Below are positions 25,190-37,774 of a DNA stretch of 64,000 bases, in pieces (the first letter of the stretch is position 1; every line of letters starts with the position of its first letter). The stretch is from NCBI GenBank assembly GCA_027422505.1, contig JAPQWV010001083.1:1-64000 (forward strand). The letters run 5' to 3'. The stretch comes from Craterostigma plantagineum. Lineage: Eukaryota > Streptophyta > Magnoliopsida > Lamiales > Linderniaceae. A program made the translations under genes and the position numbers. Below the pieces are notes generated by a model, which was not told the origin of the DNA, did not search any database, and saw only the letters and a program-made list of their open reading frames with translations.

Positions 25190-25290
25190 ATAATTTTTTG
25201 ATAGATATATATATATAGATATATATATATGTATAAGTAGGTAAATAGATATAGATATATAAGTATAAATATATATAAGTAGATAGTTTG
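25190..25290. repeat. TATAGA microsatellite
   Basis: Imperfect repeats of ATAGATATATATAT and TATAAGTAGATA right beside the element C insertion site, within the spacer of element A. Confidence 0.6.
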
Positions 25291-25399
25291 ATGAAACTTT
25301 GCCGAATTTTTTGTTAAGTATAAAAATGGGCCAAGTCATGATGGAAAGAGATGGGAAGCCCAATTGAAAATGAAGTTGACTAAATAGAGGCCCAACATG

Positions 25400-26300
25400 A
25401 TAAAATGTCGACACGGGTAAATGTCGAGAGCATATAATTAAAAGATGTCGAGAGGGTGGATGTCGGGACATTAAAATGTCGAGATAGCCCATTTTGAAAA
25501 ATGTCGAGAGGCCCATTATCAAAGTCGAGATAGTTGAAATGTCGAGAAGTCAAAATGTCGACACGTCAAGTTTATATAAAATGTCGAGAGAAGAAAAATG
25601 TCGATATCGCACAGTTGAAATAAAATGTCGAGTGAAAGAAAATGTCGATATCGCACAGTTTAAATAAAATGTCGAGTGAAAGAAAATGTCGATATCGCAC
25701 AGTTTAAATAAAATGTCGAGTGAAAGAAAATGTCGAGTGACTCAATTCGAAAATGTCGAGAGAAAAGTAGGGTTAAAGGAGACTCGAGTTTTGGGGAAAA
25801 ATCTCGATACGCTGAACCGATTCGAAAATGCAGTGTTATAATCAGTAAAAGACAGAAGTAATCGAAGATTAAACTCATGGAAATCGAAGATAAGATAATG
25901 AAGAAACTGAAATCGGAGTATCGTCTGTGATTTCTTCGAATTTTTACACCTGCAATCGAAACATTAGTAGCCTAAAAGAAGAAAATAGGGCTCTGTGGAG
26001 CTTACCAGTAAGCGATAATAAATTTGAGATGAAGGCTGTAATCGATATTGAAATGGCGAGAGATGAAGAAAAATCGAGGGGTCTTAACAGGAGTATGTCG
26101 ATATTTGAAGTGAATGAACGAAGAAGATGAAAAAAAATGTCGAGACAGGTCTTTTTTTAATGTGAGAGCATCTTGGGCTTTCTGAAGGCCCATATAAAAT
26201 GTCGAAAAGATGAGTGAGGAATAGATGGCCCAATGTCGATTTAGGGAAAAAGATCGGGATGGAAATGTCGAGATGTAGGCTATTTTAGTTGGCTTGTTAA
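25400..26300. repeat. Post-pol spacer of element A with AATGTCGAGA motif repeats
   Basis: The decamer AATGTCGAGA and variants (AATGTCGATA, AATGTCGAGT) occur about 25 times. Three tandem units of about 46-50 bases containing CGATATCGCACAGTT lie at about 25600-25720. The same motif fills the leader of this element at 33300-33880 and is almost absent elsewhere in it. Confidence 0.8.
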
Positions 26301-26454
26301 GAAAGGTACGGCCCAATTAGATTTCGAAATTTAGAAGGATTATGCAAGTAAGGCAAATAAAATAAAATGCAAATAAAATACAATGCAAAAGAATGCAAAG
26401 ATACTGTATGACACTGCGAAGGTACTAAAAAAATAAGAAATAGAAGAAAATAGT

Positions 26455-26645
26455 GATGCTCCCCCTAGACATATATACGATTTTTTTTTGTTTTTTCTTT
26501 TGTGTTTTTTTTTATTATTAATTTTTTTTAAAAAAAGAGAATCTAATTCACCCTAAATCAGTGATGTAAATATTTAAAGAAATATTAAAAGATAAAAGCT
26601 CCCCCTCGAATTATGCAATTATGTTTCTCCCCCTAGACACATGCA
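26455..26645 (-). promoter_or_regulatory. Multiple polypurine tracts downstream of pol in element A
   Basis: On the minus strand AGGGGGAG-type tracts occur near 26460, 26600 and 26630, far from the 3' LTR. Repeated purine tracts after pol are also present in element B, and multiple tracts are a known trait of Sirevirus-type copia elements. Confidence 0.55.
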
Positions 26646-26710
26646 TAGGCTTTCATAATATATAACATGATTATATCTGAAATGTGCAGCCTAGCATGAA
26701 TGTGCCTAAA

Positions 26711-29700
26711 TTAAGAGGTAAGATTCAACATGCCCAACCTAGAGACTAAGAATGGAATCGTTCTCATCCAATGCTTAGTAAAAAGGTCGGCCAGTTGAAG
26801 TTCGGTGCTAACAAACTGCATTTCTATGATGCCATTTTCAACATGATTTTTGATGAAGTGATATCGAAGATCAATGTGCTTAGTTCGTGAGTGGTGGACA
26901 GGATTGCATGTTATCGCAATTGCACTCTTAGAATCACTGTAAATAGGAATATTATGTAAATCAAACCCGTAGTCCAAGAGTTGAGTGCGCATCCACAGAA
27001 TTTGTGAACAGCAACTGGCGGCTGCGACGTATTCTGCTTCAGCCGTTGACGTAGAAACACAATTCTGTTTCTTGGAGGACCAGCAGATTAATTTGTCACC
27101 AAGCAGTTGTGCGCCACCTGATGTACTTTTTCTATCCATGCGACACCCTGCAAAATCTGAGTCAGTATATCCAATTAATTGAAAACTAGAATTTTTGGGA
27201 TACCATAGACCAAGATTTGGAGTTCCTTTCAAATAGCGAAGTATTCTCTTGACGGCCGTCAGGTGTGATTCTTTGGGGTTTGCCTGAAAACGTGCACAGA
27301 GACAGGTTGCAAAAAACAATATCAGGTCTGCTCGATGTTAGATAGAGTAGTGAGCCGATGATTCCTCTGTAGTGTGTTTCGTCAATAGGCTTGCCAGAGA
27401 GATCTGCATCAAGTTTGCATGCTGTGGACATAGGAGTCGCTATGGGAGTGCAGTTTTCCATCTTGTATTCTTCAAGAGATCACTTATATACTTAGACTGA
27501 CTGATAAAAATACCGTCTGAAAGCTGTTTAATTTGCAGACCTAGGAAGAAGTTCATTTCGCCCATCATACTCATCTCGAACTTAGTGGTCATTAATTGAC
27601 TGAATTCCTCGCATAATGTTACGTTCGTGGAACCAAAGATGATGTCATCAACATAGATTTGAACTAGTAAGATATCGGAATTCTGTCTTTTCACGAAGAG
27701 TGTAGTATCGATTTGACCTTTTGTGAACCCGGATCGATCAAAAAGGTGGAGAGAACGTCATACCAGGCTCTTGGTGCTTGTAGTCCATAAAGGGCTTTAT
27801 CAAGACGATACACATAGTCAGGCTTGGCTGAGTCGAAAAATCCTTCGGGTTGTCCAACATAGACTTCTTCTTTCAGTACTCCATTTAGGAAGGCTGTCTT
27901 GACGTCCATCTGGTAGACAGTAAAGTCCTTATGAGCAGCATATGCAAGGAATAAACGAATGGCTTCTATACGAGCAACTGGTGCAAAGGTTTCATCGTAG
28001 TCAATGCCTTCTTGCTGATTGTACCCTTTTGCTACTAGTCTTATTACGGATGACTTTGCCGTTTTCGTCCCTTTTGTTTTTGAAGACCCACTTTGTTCCT
28101 ATGATCGTTTTCCTTTGGGTCTTGGAACTAAGGTCCAAACGCATAGGCGTTCAAACTGATTGAGCTCGTCTTGCATAGCAATGATCCAGTCTGGGTCCGA
28201 TAGTGCTTCTGACACTTTTCGTGGTTCGAGTTGACTCATAAAACACGAGAGATGTTCGTGGAAAAATGAGACGTAATCATCCGGTATTGCGCTTTTCTTC
28301 TCTCGAGTTGACCTTCGTAGAAGTGGTTGATCCGGGTGAGAATCATGAGTGTGAGCAGGTATTGTCGCGGCTTCATCATCCGAAGGTTGATCGTGTTGAG
28401 AGGGTATGATGTCAACGTTTGTTTCAGTATGAGGTGATATGGCATTTGGAGTGAGATCATGACTTGAGTGAGAATTTTCGTCCTCAGTGTCTGTGGCGTT
28501 TGGAAGCGTGAGTTCTGTGTCTGAGGAAGAATTGTCTTGAACGTCTGTTGTTGCTTGGGTTTCACCTTGTGGAGTTTCTGTCGTCGGAGAAGACACCGGA
28601 TCTGAAATTAGCTGAAAATCTTCAAGCAAAAAATCGAGAGATGCCACATTTGGACTTGGAGAGGCTGAATCTTGTTGAGAGTTCCTGATGCAGTAGAGGA
28701 AGCTTCTGATGTTGTTGGGAATGTTTCGTCAAATGTGACGTTGGCACTTTCCCGTACAATTTTAGCGTCTTTGAGGAATACTCTAAATGCTTTAGACGTC
28801 GAGGAATACCCAATGAACGTGCCTTCGAGAGCTTTAGGATCGAATTTGCCTCTGTTGCTTCGGTCATCTGCAATAAAACATTTGCAACCAAACACTCGAA
28901 GAAAAGAAATGTTAGGAGCACGATTATTAATGATCTGATAGGGGGTCTTCTCAAATCTTTTGTGAATTGAGGTGCGGTTCTGAGTGAAGCAGGCAGTACT
29001 TAGTGCTTCAGCCCAGAAGGAGTGTGGAAGATTTGATTGAATTATCATCGTGCGTGCAGCTTCAACAAGGGTTCGATTTTTCCGCTCGACAACTCCATTT
29101 TGTTGTGGAGTTCCTGCAGCTGAGAATTGTTGTGAATGCCCTGAGATGCATAGAAATTTCTCAAACGGTCATTTTTGAACTCCGTGCCATTATCTGATCG
29201 AATGGTGCCAATTCGAGCCTGCAGTAGATTCTGTGTGGTTGTCACGAATGTTTCGATTATTGAGGCGGTCTCATCTTTGCTGCGCAAGAATTTTGTCCAA
29301 GTGTATCTAGAAAAATCGTCGATGAGGACCAGAACATATTTGCGACCATTGAGACTCTCTGTTCTCATGGGACCACATAGATCAACGTGAAGTAGTTCTA
29401 AAGGTCGAGAAGAGCATGCAACATGTTTGGACTTATGGGAGGCTCTTTTCATTTTTCCTAGTTCGCAGGCACTACAGGATGTTCCTTTTGATACGTAAGG
29501 TTTGGTAGGCCGACAACTAGTTGCTTAGTGGATAGCTTATTAATGTCCCTAAAGTTTAGATGGGATAGACGATTGTGCCATAGAATGTTTTGATGATGTG
29601 AAGCTTTAGAGAGTAGGCAGATATTCGAGGATGGGGTGGTTGTTTTAAGGTCTATCGTATAGAGGTTCGTTTTTTGAATACCATGGAGCAGATCATTACC

Positions 29701-29981
29701 GTGACCGTCATTATGCTGCATTTTCTTGCTTTGAAGTTTATTTCGAGCCCTTTGTCGCACAATTGACCAATGCTGAAGAGGTTGTGGCCTAGTCCCTTGA
29801 CGTATGAGACGTCTTGGATGGTTAGATTCCCGTGATTTAGATCTCCTCGTCCTAAGATGGGGATGATTCGTTATTTCCAAAGCGTACCTTTCCGCCGTAC
29901 TTTTCAGTGTAGTTGCTCAACAGGTCTTTGTTCCCAGTCATGTGTGTGGAGCAACCTGAATCGAGATACCACACATGATGG
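26711..29981 (-). CDS. Pol of element A: protease, integrase, RT, RNase H (frame-broken)
   Basis: In element sense: [16 protein letters not shown] (protease, catalytic Asp-Ser-Gly) near 29970; [13 protein letters not shown] zinc domain near 29560; integrase pieces DLCGPM, SDNGTEF and VERKNRT around 29380-29060; RT with [15 protein letters not shown] block near 27900 and [11 protein letters not shown] near 27640; RNase H with [20 protein letters not shown] near 27030 and ADLFTKHW near 26770. The order is that of Ty1/copia. About ten frame changes divide it; most blocks join by one-base shifts. The protein copies RNA to DNA in cytoplasmic particles and inserts it into the nucleus. Confidence 0.9.
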
Positions 29982-30000
29982 ACCTGCAAGAGAAAAAATG

Positions 30001-33000
30001 TTAGAAACGTTTCGGTACCCATTTGAGAATGGGAACTGTCCATTTCTTAGTAGATGACTTAGGCGAACTAGTGACAGGATTAGTATTCGAAATAAGATTT
30101 GTGTTGGAGCTTTTAGTATCCGGCTTGGGAATCCATCGTTGCAATCCGTTCTTTGGGTGTTGTGGAGATGTAGGGTAATGTTTATGTTTGGGCACCCAAA
30201 TCTGTATAAATTTAGGTTTATGCGACGATGTTTTTTTGTTCAAAGATCGAGTGAATATAGGAGTGCGTGAGACGTGCCCTGCAGGAGAAACAGACGATCG
30301 AGTAGGAAAATAATGTAGATTATATGCACTAGATTTATCAATGCGAGAAACATCAAATGTCTTAGAGTTCTTTAAAGGAATAAAAGTAGAATCATCATAA
30401 GCGTAGGTAGTAGAATAGGAAGTCTTGAAGTGAGTATGATCAGGTTTCGGCTTCTGGACCCAGGCCAACGTCTTCTTCTTCTTTGTTATTCTCTTCCCTG
30501 TAGTCAAATTTGGCATGGCATTAGGAGTTAGATCAGAAGAGGAAAAAGAATGAACGTCAGATGAATAATCGTTGAGTTTCTAAGAAGTGAAATTTCATTA
30601 AGTAGTTTCTCTTTTTCGAATTTGAAAATTTCGATTTGATTTTGATGTTCCTGGCTTGTGACGTGTTGATGGCTTGCAGGCGTGATAGTTCAGTCAGGAA
30701 GTCTGTCTTGTCTTTGGTTTGTTTCCTCTCCATTTGGGTTTGCGAGCTTGACTTGGTAAAGAAGCGTGAGTCGTCCTTGTTTGAGGTTGCGGTTGCTAAA
30801 CGAAAACGGGAATTTAAGGCAAGTGCATCATCGTAGTAATAGTTTGAAGGGGATGCGAAGTTTTCAAATAGCAGCTCATGTCTTTTGACTTTTCTTTCCC
30901 TTTAATCTCCTTGTGAGATGATGCATCCACCTTAGGCGTAGCTAGTGACATTGTGTGAAGAGACCTATGGGGTTGTTGATTTGCTTCTCGAGTGAAGAGA
31001 TGATTGTCAGGAGTACGTCTTTTTCCACTTGAGAGGCAATCTTTTCTTGTTCAAAAGTCGAGTGACAGACACTAATTTCTTTCATTTCTTTGATAAATGG
31101 AGGAATATAAGGACGAGATGTACGCGGTCTTTGGACGTCTACTTCTTCTGAGGAGGGTGGATATAGGGATAAGTAGTCATCCGCGGATAAGGTTCCTTAG
31201 TTCTTGAGCTCTTTCAGTTCGTCGTAGTCGATGGGTATTTCAGCCCAGCCTTCCTATATTTCTCTTTTTCTCTTCTAAGTTGTCAATAAGACTAGTGAAG
31301 GGCATAAGACTAGGTATTTGTAAGCCTAGGAAAACTAATATCGTAAAGAGGTAGAGGCTTCTTAACGACTGGGGGAGAGTCTGGAACAATACCTAGACCG
31401 TCACGGGGATCATAAAAACTAGTATCTCTAGCAGTATTTAAGAGGATATTTTTATCTGTTAGTACTCTCTTTGTTAGAAGATCCTCAAGTTTTTTAATTT
31501 CGAATATAAACGATTTCGTTCCTTAGACAGGAATTCATATTGTTGGGTTTATGTGTTTCGCTCTTCCTCACTCTTCTTGAAGTCGTTTTCCTTTTGGAGA
31601 GTTTTTCTTCTAAATCTCTTATCCTAGTCTCATGTCTGAGGGATGTATCCTGAGCTTGTTCTAGAAACGAGGTTAACCTAGCCTTTTCTACTAGTCGGTT
31701 CGCAAGACTTTTCATTGTTGCTAACCTAGATTCTAGTTTTCTTAATGATTGGTTTTCACTAGACATGGATGTTAGTCTATCCTGAAGAAGACATAATTGT
31801 TCATGTAGATTGGAGTAAGATTTGTGTACCTCAGTTTCTGAAGATGAGTCGGTCGAGGGAGTGGCTACGGCGTGTGTGCCTCATCTTCAGTGTCAGTTTC
31901 AACGTTTGCCATGAGTGCCAGGTTTTCGTCCTCACTCTCAGAGGTATCCTCGAGCCATGATTCTGTTCTGCCATGAGTGCAACACCAGACTGCTTTTGTT
32001 GGAGAAGCTGTGCCTTTTGGTGTAGTAGTCAACATTCTTTGTCTTAGGCAGGAAGCAGTCTCGAGCAAAGTGTCCTGGTTTGCCACAGTTGAAGCACTTT
32101 TGATCTTTTATGGAGGTCTTAGGCTCACCATCTTCAGTCTTTCGGTCCCGCTTCTTTGAGGAACTAGTCCTGAGTCGATTCGACGATCTGTTCTGTGTGT
32201 AAGAGTTGAAGCGTTTGGTGATCAAAGCCATCTGTTTGGTAATCTCTGCAGTTCAGGATCCATATCTGCATTTGTGTTGTCATTGTCTTCTTCAGATGAA
32301 CTAGGATTCTGCACAGGCTTTGGATTCTTCCTTGATTTTCGATGGCTGATTAGTGCAAGTGTCTCCATGGCTGCCTTTTCTTTTGATGCTTTCTGAATCT
32401 CATTTATGTCTTCAACATGCTGGGCGAGGCTGTCGAAGAGACAGTGAATGTCCATCTCTTCTAGATCCTTGTTCTGACGGATGTTGCTAGCTATTTCCTC
32501 CATTCTGGCTGTTGTAGGCTGAGAGAAAAGCTATGTTGATCTCCTCACCAGTTCTGGTTACATTTATCTTTCTCATCTCATTCACTAAGGTCAGGAATCG
32601 TTGATAGGTCTCATATAGTTCTTCTCCATCTTTGGCTTTGAATGAATCATAAGCCGTAAGGATGTTGGATTTCTTAGCCTTGTACCCAGATTCAGTTCGT
32701 TGCATCATTTTACTAATCTCATCCCACATTTCCTTGGCAGTTTGCAAGCTATTTACCTGCATGAAAATGTCCTTAGGGATGCTTTGACAAAGATAAGTTC
32801 TGGCTTGACGATCTGCCCGAGCTCTGAGTTTTTCAGCTTCAGTGTAGGCAGAACGCGCTTTGGGTTCCCTGGTGGTGGATGGAACGGCGGTTCATTGTCC
32901 GGATTTCCTGGAATAGTAACCCAGAATTGAGCTGGGCCTTCAATGAGAGATTCGTACATTAGGTCTCCGTTCTCCTTGCTGTCGATGAAGTTCATGAACC

Positions 33001-33076
33001 TGAGAGTGTCCATGCTGTGTACTTCCCTCTTGAGGATGGGTGGTCTCGCGTCGTTTCCAAGTGAGTAGAGGTCCAT
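30001..33076 (-). CDS. Gag of element A with zinc knuckle and long linker (frame-broken)
   Basis: It starts MDLYSLGNDARPPILKREVH at 33076, collinear with Gag of B. The core runs to about 32220, a C-X2-C-X4-H-X4-C knuckle (CFNCGKPGHFARDC) lies near 32060-32100, and an acidic segment (LEDTSESEDENLALMANV) and a coiled-coil-like part follow. A basic linker ends ILKWVPKRF and stop TAA at 30003-30001. Immediately downstream on the minus strand is CTAACATTTTTTCTCTTGCAG, which looks like a branch point, pyrimidine tract and 3' splice site. Several frame changes are present. Confidence 0.85.
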
Positions 33077-33289
33077 TGCTTATAGTAGGTTGGATGTGGA
33101 TCTTATCGTGTTGATCAACTAAAATCTTAACTCAAGGAAGACAAGTAGAGTTAGAGAAATATATGAAATAATATAAGCACAAAATTGATTGGAAATTTTA
33201 ATAAAGATTTAATAGATAGTAAAATAAAACGAATATATATATATTTTTTTTATTTAGTAAAATAAAATCGGAAATAATTTTTTTTTTTT

Positions 33290-33900
33290 TTTAAATGTCA
33301 AAGAATGCAATAAGAATGTCGAGGCTTGATGGATTTGGGGCAGAAAGTTGTCGAGATCTCTATGTCCGAACAAGATGTCGATTATAAATATCGAAGTAAA
33401 TGTCGATGTGCGAGTATTGTTTCAAATGTCGAAATAGATGTCGAAGTGTGTCGAAAAGGGATGTCGAGGTCTATAAGGAACGAGATGAGATGTCGAAACA
33501 AATGTCGAATGGAATAAGTGCAAGATGTCGAGTCCCTGTTAAAATGTCGAGGCGGATGTCGAGATGATTTCGAGCAAAAACTTCGAGTAAAATGTCGAGA
33601 TCTTGTTTCCTAGCAGAATATCGAGAGAAATGTCGGGATAAATATCGAGAGAAACAAAATGTCGCAATAAATGTCGAGATCGATGTTAGAGTAGAAAGTC
33701 GATATAAATGTCGAGATGAATTAGCACCAATGTCGAGGTGTTTAGTAAGATGTCGAGATAAAATATCGAACTAAATATCGAATAAAATGCAAAATGTCGG
33801 GTCCCTAAGAAAAAATTTCGAGGCAGATGTCGAAATGAATGTCGAGTCCGTGCCGAGAAAAATGTCGAGCCAGCTTAGGTAAGAAATCTCGAGATCAAAA
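33290..33900. repeat. Leader of element A with TGTCGAGA motif repeats
   Basis: Dozens of copies of ATGTCGAGA or close variants (ATGTCGAAA, ATATCGAGA) at irregular spacing between primer site and gag. Short open frames here are by-products of the repeats. Confidence 0.8.
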
Positions 33901-34115
33901 AAATTTCTTCGTCGTCTCAATCTGTCTTCGGCTGGGAAGAAAAAATCCGATCAAGAGTTAGGAAAACACAAATATTCCTATGCAATCTCCATGGCTGAGA
34001 CAAATCGGGAAATTTGATGAGAGAGATTGATAAAAATTTTGAAAAGAACGATAGAAGGAGCGAACAAAGTCGATAAAGCCTCGATGAGTTTGATCCACGA
34101 ATTCGGCTCTGATAC

Positions 34116-34127
34116 CACCTGTTAGGC
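34116..34127 (-). promoter_or_regulatory. Primer binding site of element A (Met-tRNA)
   Basis: Minus strand TGGTATCAGAGC, two bases from the 5' LTR end; complementary to initiator Met-tRNA. Confidence 0.92.
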
Positions 34128-34129
34128 CG

Positions 34130-34461
34130 ATTGATCCAACTTGTACTGATTCAAAGGATTAGTATTACCTGTAACGATGAATACGGAAGCAATAAAAGAG
34201 TTATACCAATAGACGGGATTGTAGAGTTGGAACGAGAGCGCACGAGTTCTTCAGAAAAGTCGTCAACTCAATTATGAATCAGCAACCCTAAACGATGTGT
34301 ATCGTTTAGGGTATTTATACACATGTGCCCTAATGGGCTAACGGGCCCACTATAGCTAATATACCACAAGTCGGGTATATTTACAATTAAGTCCTAGGGC
34401 GTAATTAAATTACATAACATAGACTAATAATTAAATGAACACAATTAAATAATATCTAACA
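34130..34461 (-). repeat. 5' LTR of copia element A
   Basis: It pairs with 11751-12091. It contains an internal palindrome-like phrase CTAAACGATGTGTATCGTTTAG (two bases shorter in the other LTR) and GGGCTAACGGGCCC. Confidence 0.9.
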
Positions 34462-34489
34462 GTTGTTTATATGATATAGCTTAGGGTTC

Positions 34490-34800
34490 AGTGTGAAGGT
34501 TTCGAAATATCATTATATGTTTCATGGTGTTTTGTAATGATACAGTCGTGCAGTTATCTGTCGTTGCGTATGGTCGTGCAGGTTTTTGCGGTTGAAAGAG
34601 TATCTATAAGGTTGTTTGATTGTCCAGCAGGAACGCCATTTAGTGTTAAGGTTTCGAAATATCATTATATGTATCATTTGGTGTTTGTAATGATACAGTC
34701 GTGTTGTTATATTTCCATTGCGTATGTCGTGCAGGATTTTACGGTTGAAAGAGTATCTATAAGTTTGTTTTGAATGTGCAGCAGGTACGCATTATCTTTC
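34490..34800. repeat. Tandem duplication of about 150 bases
   Basis: Two units starting GTTTCGAAATATCATTATAT (about 34499 and 34650) share the phrases TAATGATACAGTCGTG and GTTGAAAGAGTATCTATAAG. Non-coding. Confidence 0.7.
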
Positions 34801-35359
34801 AGATTTAGGTTTTTGCCGTTGCTCTGTTTGTTTGTATTTGTTTTATTGTGGCAGGGCAACGGGTACGCATTATCTTTAGATTTCAGGTTTGTTTGTATTT
34901 GTTTATCGCTTTGTTCATCGTTGCACTAATTTAAGGTTATTTTACAGTCGTACAGCTTCCTGCGGGTGTAAAGAGTATCTATGGAGATGTATTAGAATTT
35001 GTGTAAATCTTCTTGAGGTTCAGTGTTGTTATGATCTCGCTTAGAGTTCAGGTTCTTAAGGTTTCTGTAACTATGCAACGACTGAATAATGTGTTGTTCT
35101 TCGAAGGGTTTAGTGTTCTATAATGTATTGTTCTTCGATTTGTGTAAAAAAAAAATACAGGACGATAAAACTTTGAGCAATTTATTGCAATAAGTTCGTC
35201 ATGTATATAACATTGAGAGTTGACATATATTTTTTAGAACTTTAGGGTACATCATGTGTCAATTTGGATCATATAACAATTTGACAAGTAGGAGTTGCTC
35301 CTTAATTAGGGTCTCATACATACTCTATACACGTTTCAAATCCATTCCCTGAATATTAT

Positions 35360-35900
35360 CTTATTGTAGTTCAAAGGTTTGGTTTTATCGATGAGAATAT
35401 ACTAATGATGAAATTTATTGTAGTTCAAAGGTTTGGCTTTTAATTTTGACAATAAATGGTTTCGTATTATCATTATATTGATTTACTGAAGTGAATCTTA
35501 TCTTATTGTAGTTCAAAGGTTTGACTTTTAATTCTGACAATAAATCGTTTCGTATTATCATTATATTGATTTACTAAAGTGAATCTTATCTATTGTAGTT
35601 CAAAGATTTGGCTTTTAATTCTGACAATAAATCGTTTCGTATCATTATATTGATTTACTAAAGTACTATAATTGCACTAAACGTGTTAACCTAACATAGA
35701 CATAGACAAGGTTTGGAACAAATGAGAATACACTAATGAAAACTTATAGGTGTATTGTAGTTCAAAGATTTGGCTTTTAATTCTGACAATAAATCGTTTC
35801 GTATTATCATTATATTGATTACTATTGTATTAAACGTATTAACGTAACATAGCCATAGACAAGGTTTGTAAATCGATGAGAATACACTAATGAAAATCCT
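35360..35900. repeat. Tandem repeats of about 88 bases
   Basis: Units begin TATTGTAGTTCAAAG (about 35366, 35413, 35501, 35588, 35753) and contain CTGACAATAAATCGTTTCGT and ATTATATTGATTTACT. The later units are extended by AACATAGACATAGACAAGGT. Related single-copy pieces continue to about 36270. Confidence 0.75.
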
Positions 35901-36159
35901 ATAGTGAATTGCTAAAGTTGGTCTAATTGATACTATTGATAAATATTTACACGACTAAAACAGCCGACTAAATAATGTACTGTTCTTCAATACCATATTA
36001 ACATAAAATAGCCAAGGTTTGGACATCGATGAGAATACCCTACTGAGGAAAACTGACACGTTTCTTAGTAAATTGCTGACAGATGCAATACATTGCGACA
36101 TTTTAATTTCCACTATTGACAAATATTTGCATGACTGAAAAACAGACGGCTGAATAATG

Positions 36160-37770
36160 TATTTAATTTGGATTATATAACCATATTGACCAGTAAGGGT
36201 TGTTCATTTTCGAAATATCATGAAATTTAATTCTGAAAATAAAATTGTTTCTTATTATCATTATATTGATTTGCTTGATTAGTTCAGTAGTGACTTGGAA
36301 AAATATAAAGTCCATTCTCGACAGCTGCCCAAGTAATTTCCTCATGTGGTTAGGGTAAGCACGTATGCTTTTAATGATGACATACAAATTGGTGGAGTAT
36401 TTCGGGCTACTCTAGGATTAAGTCCTAATAGTCGGTCACCTATACAAGTGTGAAGTGGGGCCGCTTCAATGGAAACACTTATGAATCGAAGATATGGTCC
36501 ACGGCCGAAACGGACACAACGTGAGAAACGAAAGAGATCAGATTCATCGCTGTGTGTACACTGTTGTCTTGGTTTACACAAAAAGCCGTCAGTTCAAGAC
36601 ATCGCATTCACTGAGCAGTGAGTAAATCCGATAGTATTTCACTAGGGAAGGTTCAAAGTCACAAGTTACCTATCCTAATGCAGTGATGAGTCGTCGTGAC
36701 TTTCTTGCAAGAGTCAGTCAGCATGCATTGCATTTGCATTAATTTCCATTCATGTGGGTGTTTGTGGGTTTTAAGCCCAAAGGCATTGTACTCAAGTTGG
36801 GTAATAGCCCACTAAGAAAAGAGCTGAAATGATTTTATGAAACGGGAAGACGTAGGTCGCCGAAACGAGAAATCGTTGAAAGATTAGTTCGAGAGGAATC
36901 TAACGAGTATAGTTTTCTCAAAACCGATATCGGGTGAATGAGAAATTAATTAGTAAAGTCAGCCCAAATAAGAAAAAAAGAGAGAAAAAACAAATATAAA
37001 ATAATAATAATTTGATGATGTGGCGGGCTGATGACGTGTCACTGACATGCGGACTGACATGGCGCTGACTGGACTGATGTGGCGGCTGAAGGGGTATTGG
37101 GTATCAGTCAAAGAGTTATGACTATTCCCAGATTGAGCCCTGGACAAAGGTTGTCCTATTTGCAAATTCGGTCCAGTCAAAAGAGGTCAACTTGAAAGTT
37201 ATGATTTTCGCAAATTGACCCCTGCAGCTTTTCAGAAACCATATATAGGTCCCCTGACAAATGAAAAAATCATTCAATTCACTCCCAGTGTTTTAGGAAA
37301 AGTTGACAGCATATCCCTTAGTAATAAAAAAAAGCAAGAAAGACTCGGGTCTTTAGTACATTCGCCCGATAATGTCGTTACGGTGTGCGACGTTTTGAAA
37401 ACCCTGAAGTCGTTGTATCTTCGGGACATATTGCGACAACCGATGCCATTGAAATACGGGGCAATAACGTCTTACGGAAACTTCGACGTATAAAGCCGAA
37501 ACTCTGTCTGAGTTTACGAGCACCATCGATAAGACGCCCAACACCTTGTCGTCAATCGTCTATTTGCTTTTAATTGTGTCTTTGCGCTTTTATCTAGTTT
37601 GATTGTTTTTAAAATCTTAAAAAACCATCTAAAGACCTTATATAAAAAATCGCTTCAGTCTAAATTAAAGTTCAGAATAATATTTAAAAATTAATCGAGC
37701 TTGTCCTCGTGGATCGATACTTGGACTTAAGTCCTATTTTAACTACTTGCATGACCTAGTACACTTGCTA
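36160..37770. other. Non-coding interval, possible gypsy-type leader remnant
   Basis: No gene seen. The phrase CTCGTGGATCGATACTTGG followed by TTTAACTACTTGCATGACC (about 37709-37756) resembles the sequence after the primer site in Athila/Tat-type gypsy elements, so 37000-37770 may be a decayed gypsy LTR and leader. This rests on recollection of the pattern only. Confidence 0.3.
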
Positions 37771-37774
37771 GTAT

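Larger units (their letters stand above)
11751..34461 (-). mobile_element. Copia LTR retrotransposon A, full length, with nested element C
   Basis: Two homologous LTRs (11751-12091 and 34130-34461) begin TGTTAGG and end CTAACA. On the minus strand the 5' LTR is the right-hand one and is followed after two bases by TGGTATCAGAGC, the initiator Met-tRNA primer site. Order in element sense: leader with TGTCGAGA-type repeats, gag, protease-integrase-RT-RNase H, purine tracts, repeat spacer (split by element C), extra ORF, 3' LTR. The copia order (integrase before RT) is explicit. Without the 9.65-kb nested element its length is about 13 kb, long for copia, mainly because of the extra ORF and spacers. 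Flanking 5-bp sequences TGTGT and GTTGT match only imperfectly as a target duplication. Confidence 0.9.

Noticed and set aside
25158..26300. Possible separate gene on the minus strand (frames at 25169-25522 and 26002-26316)
   Set aside because: Frames are rich in Ser/His/Phe encoded by the TGTCGAGA repeats; no motif, and the region is the spacer of element A.
33326..33774. Cys/Arg/Asp-rich repeated peptide frames in the leader of element A
   Set aside because: By-product of the AATGTCGAGA repeat (Met-Ser-Arg or Lys-Cys-Arg words); not conserved in B or C, whose leaders use other motifs.
34140..34461. Perfect target-site duplication for element A
   Set aside because: TGTGT on one side and GTTGT on the other match only with a shift or mismatch; LTR ends are certain but the duplication is not.
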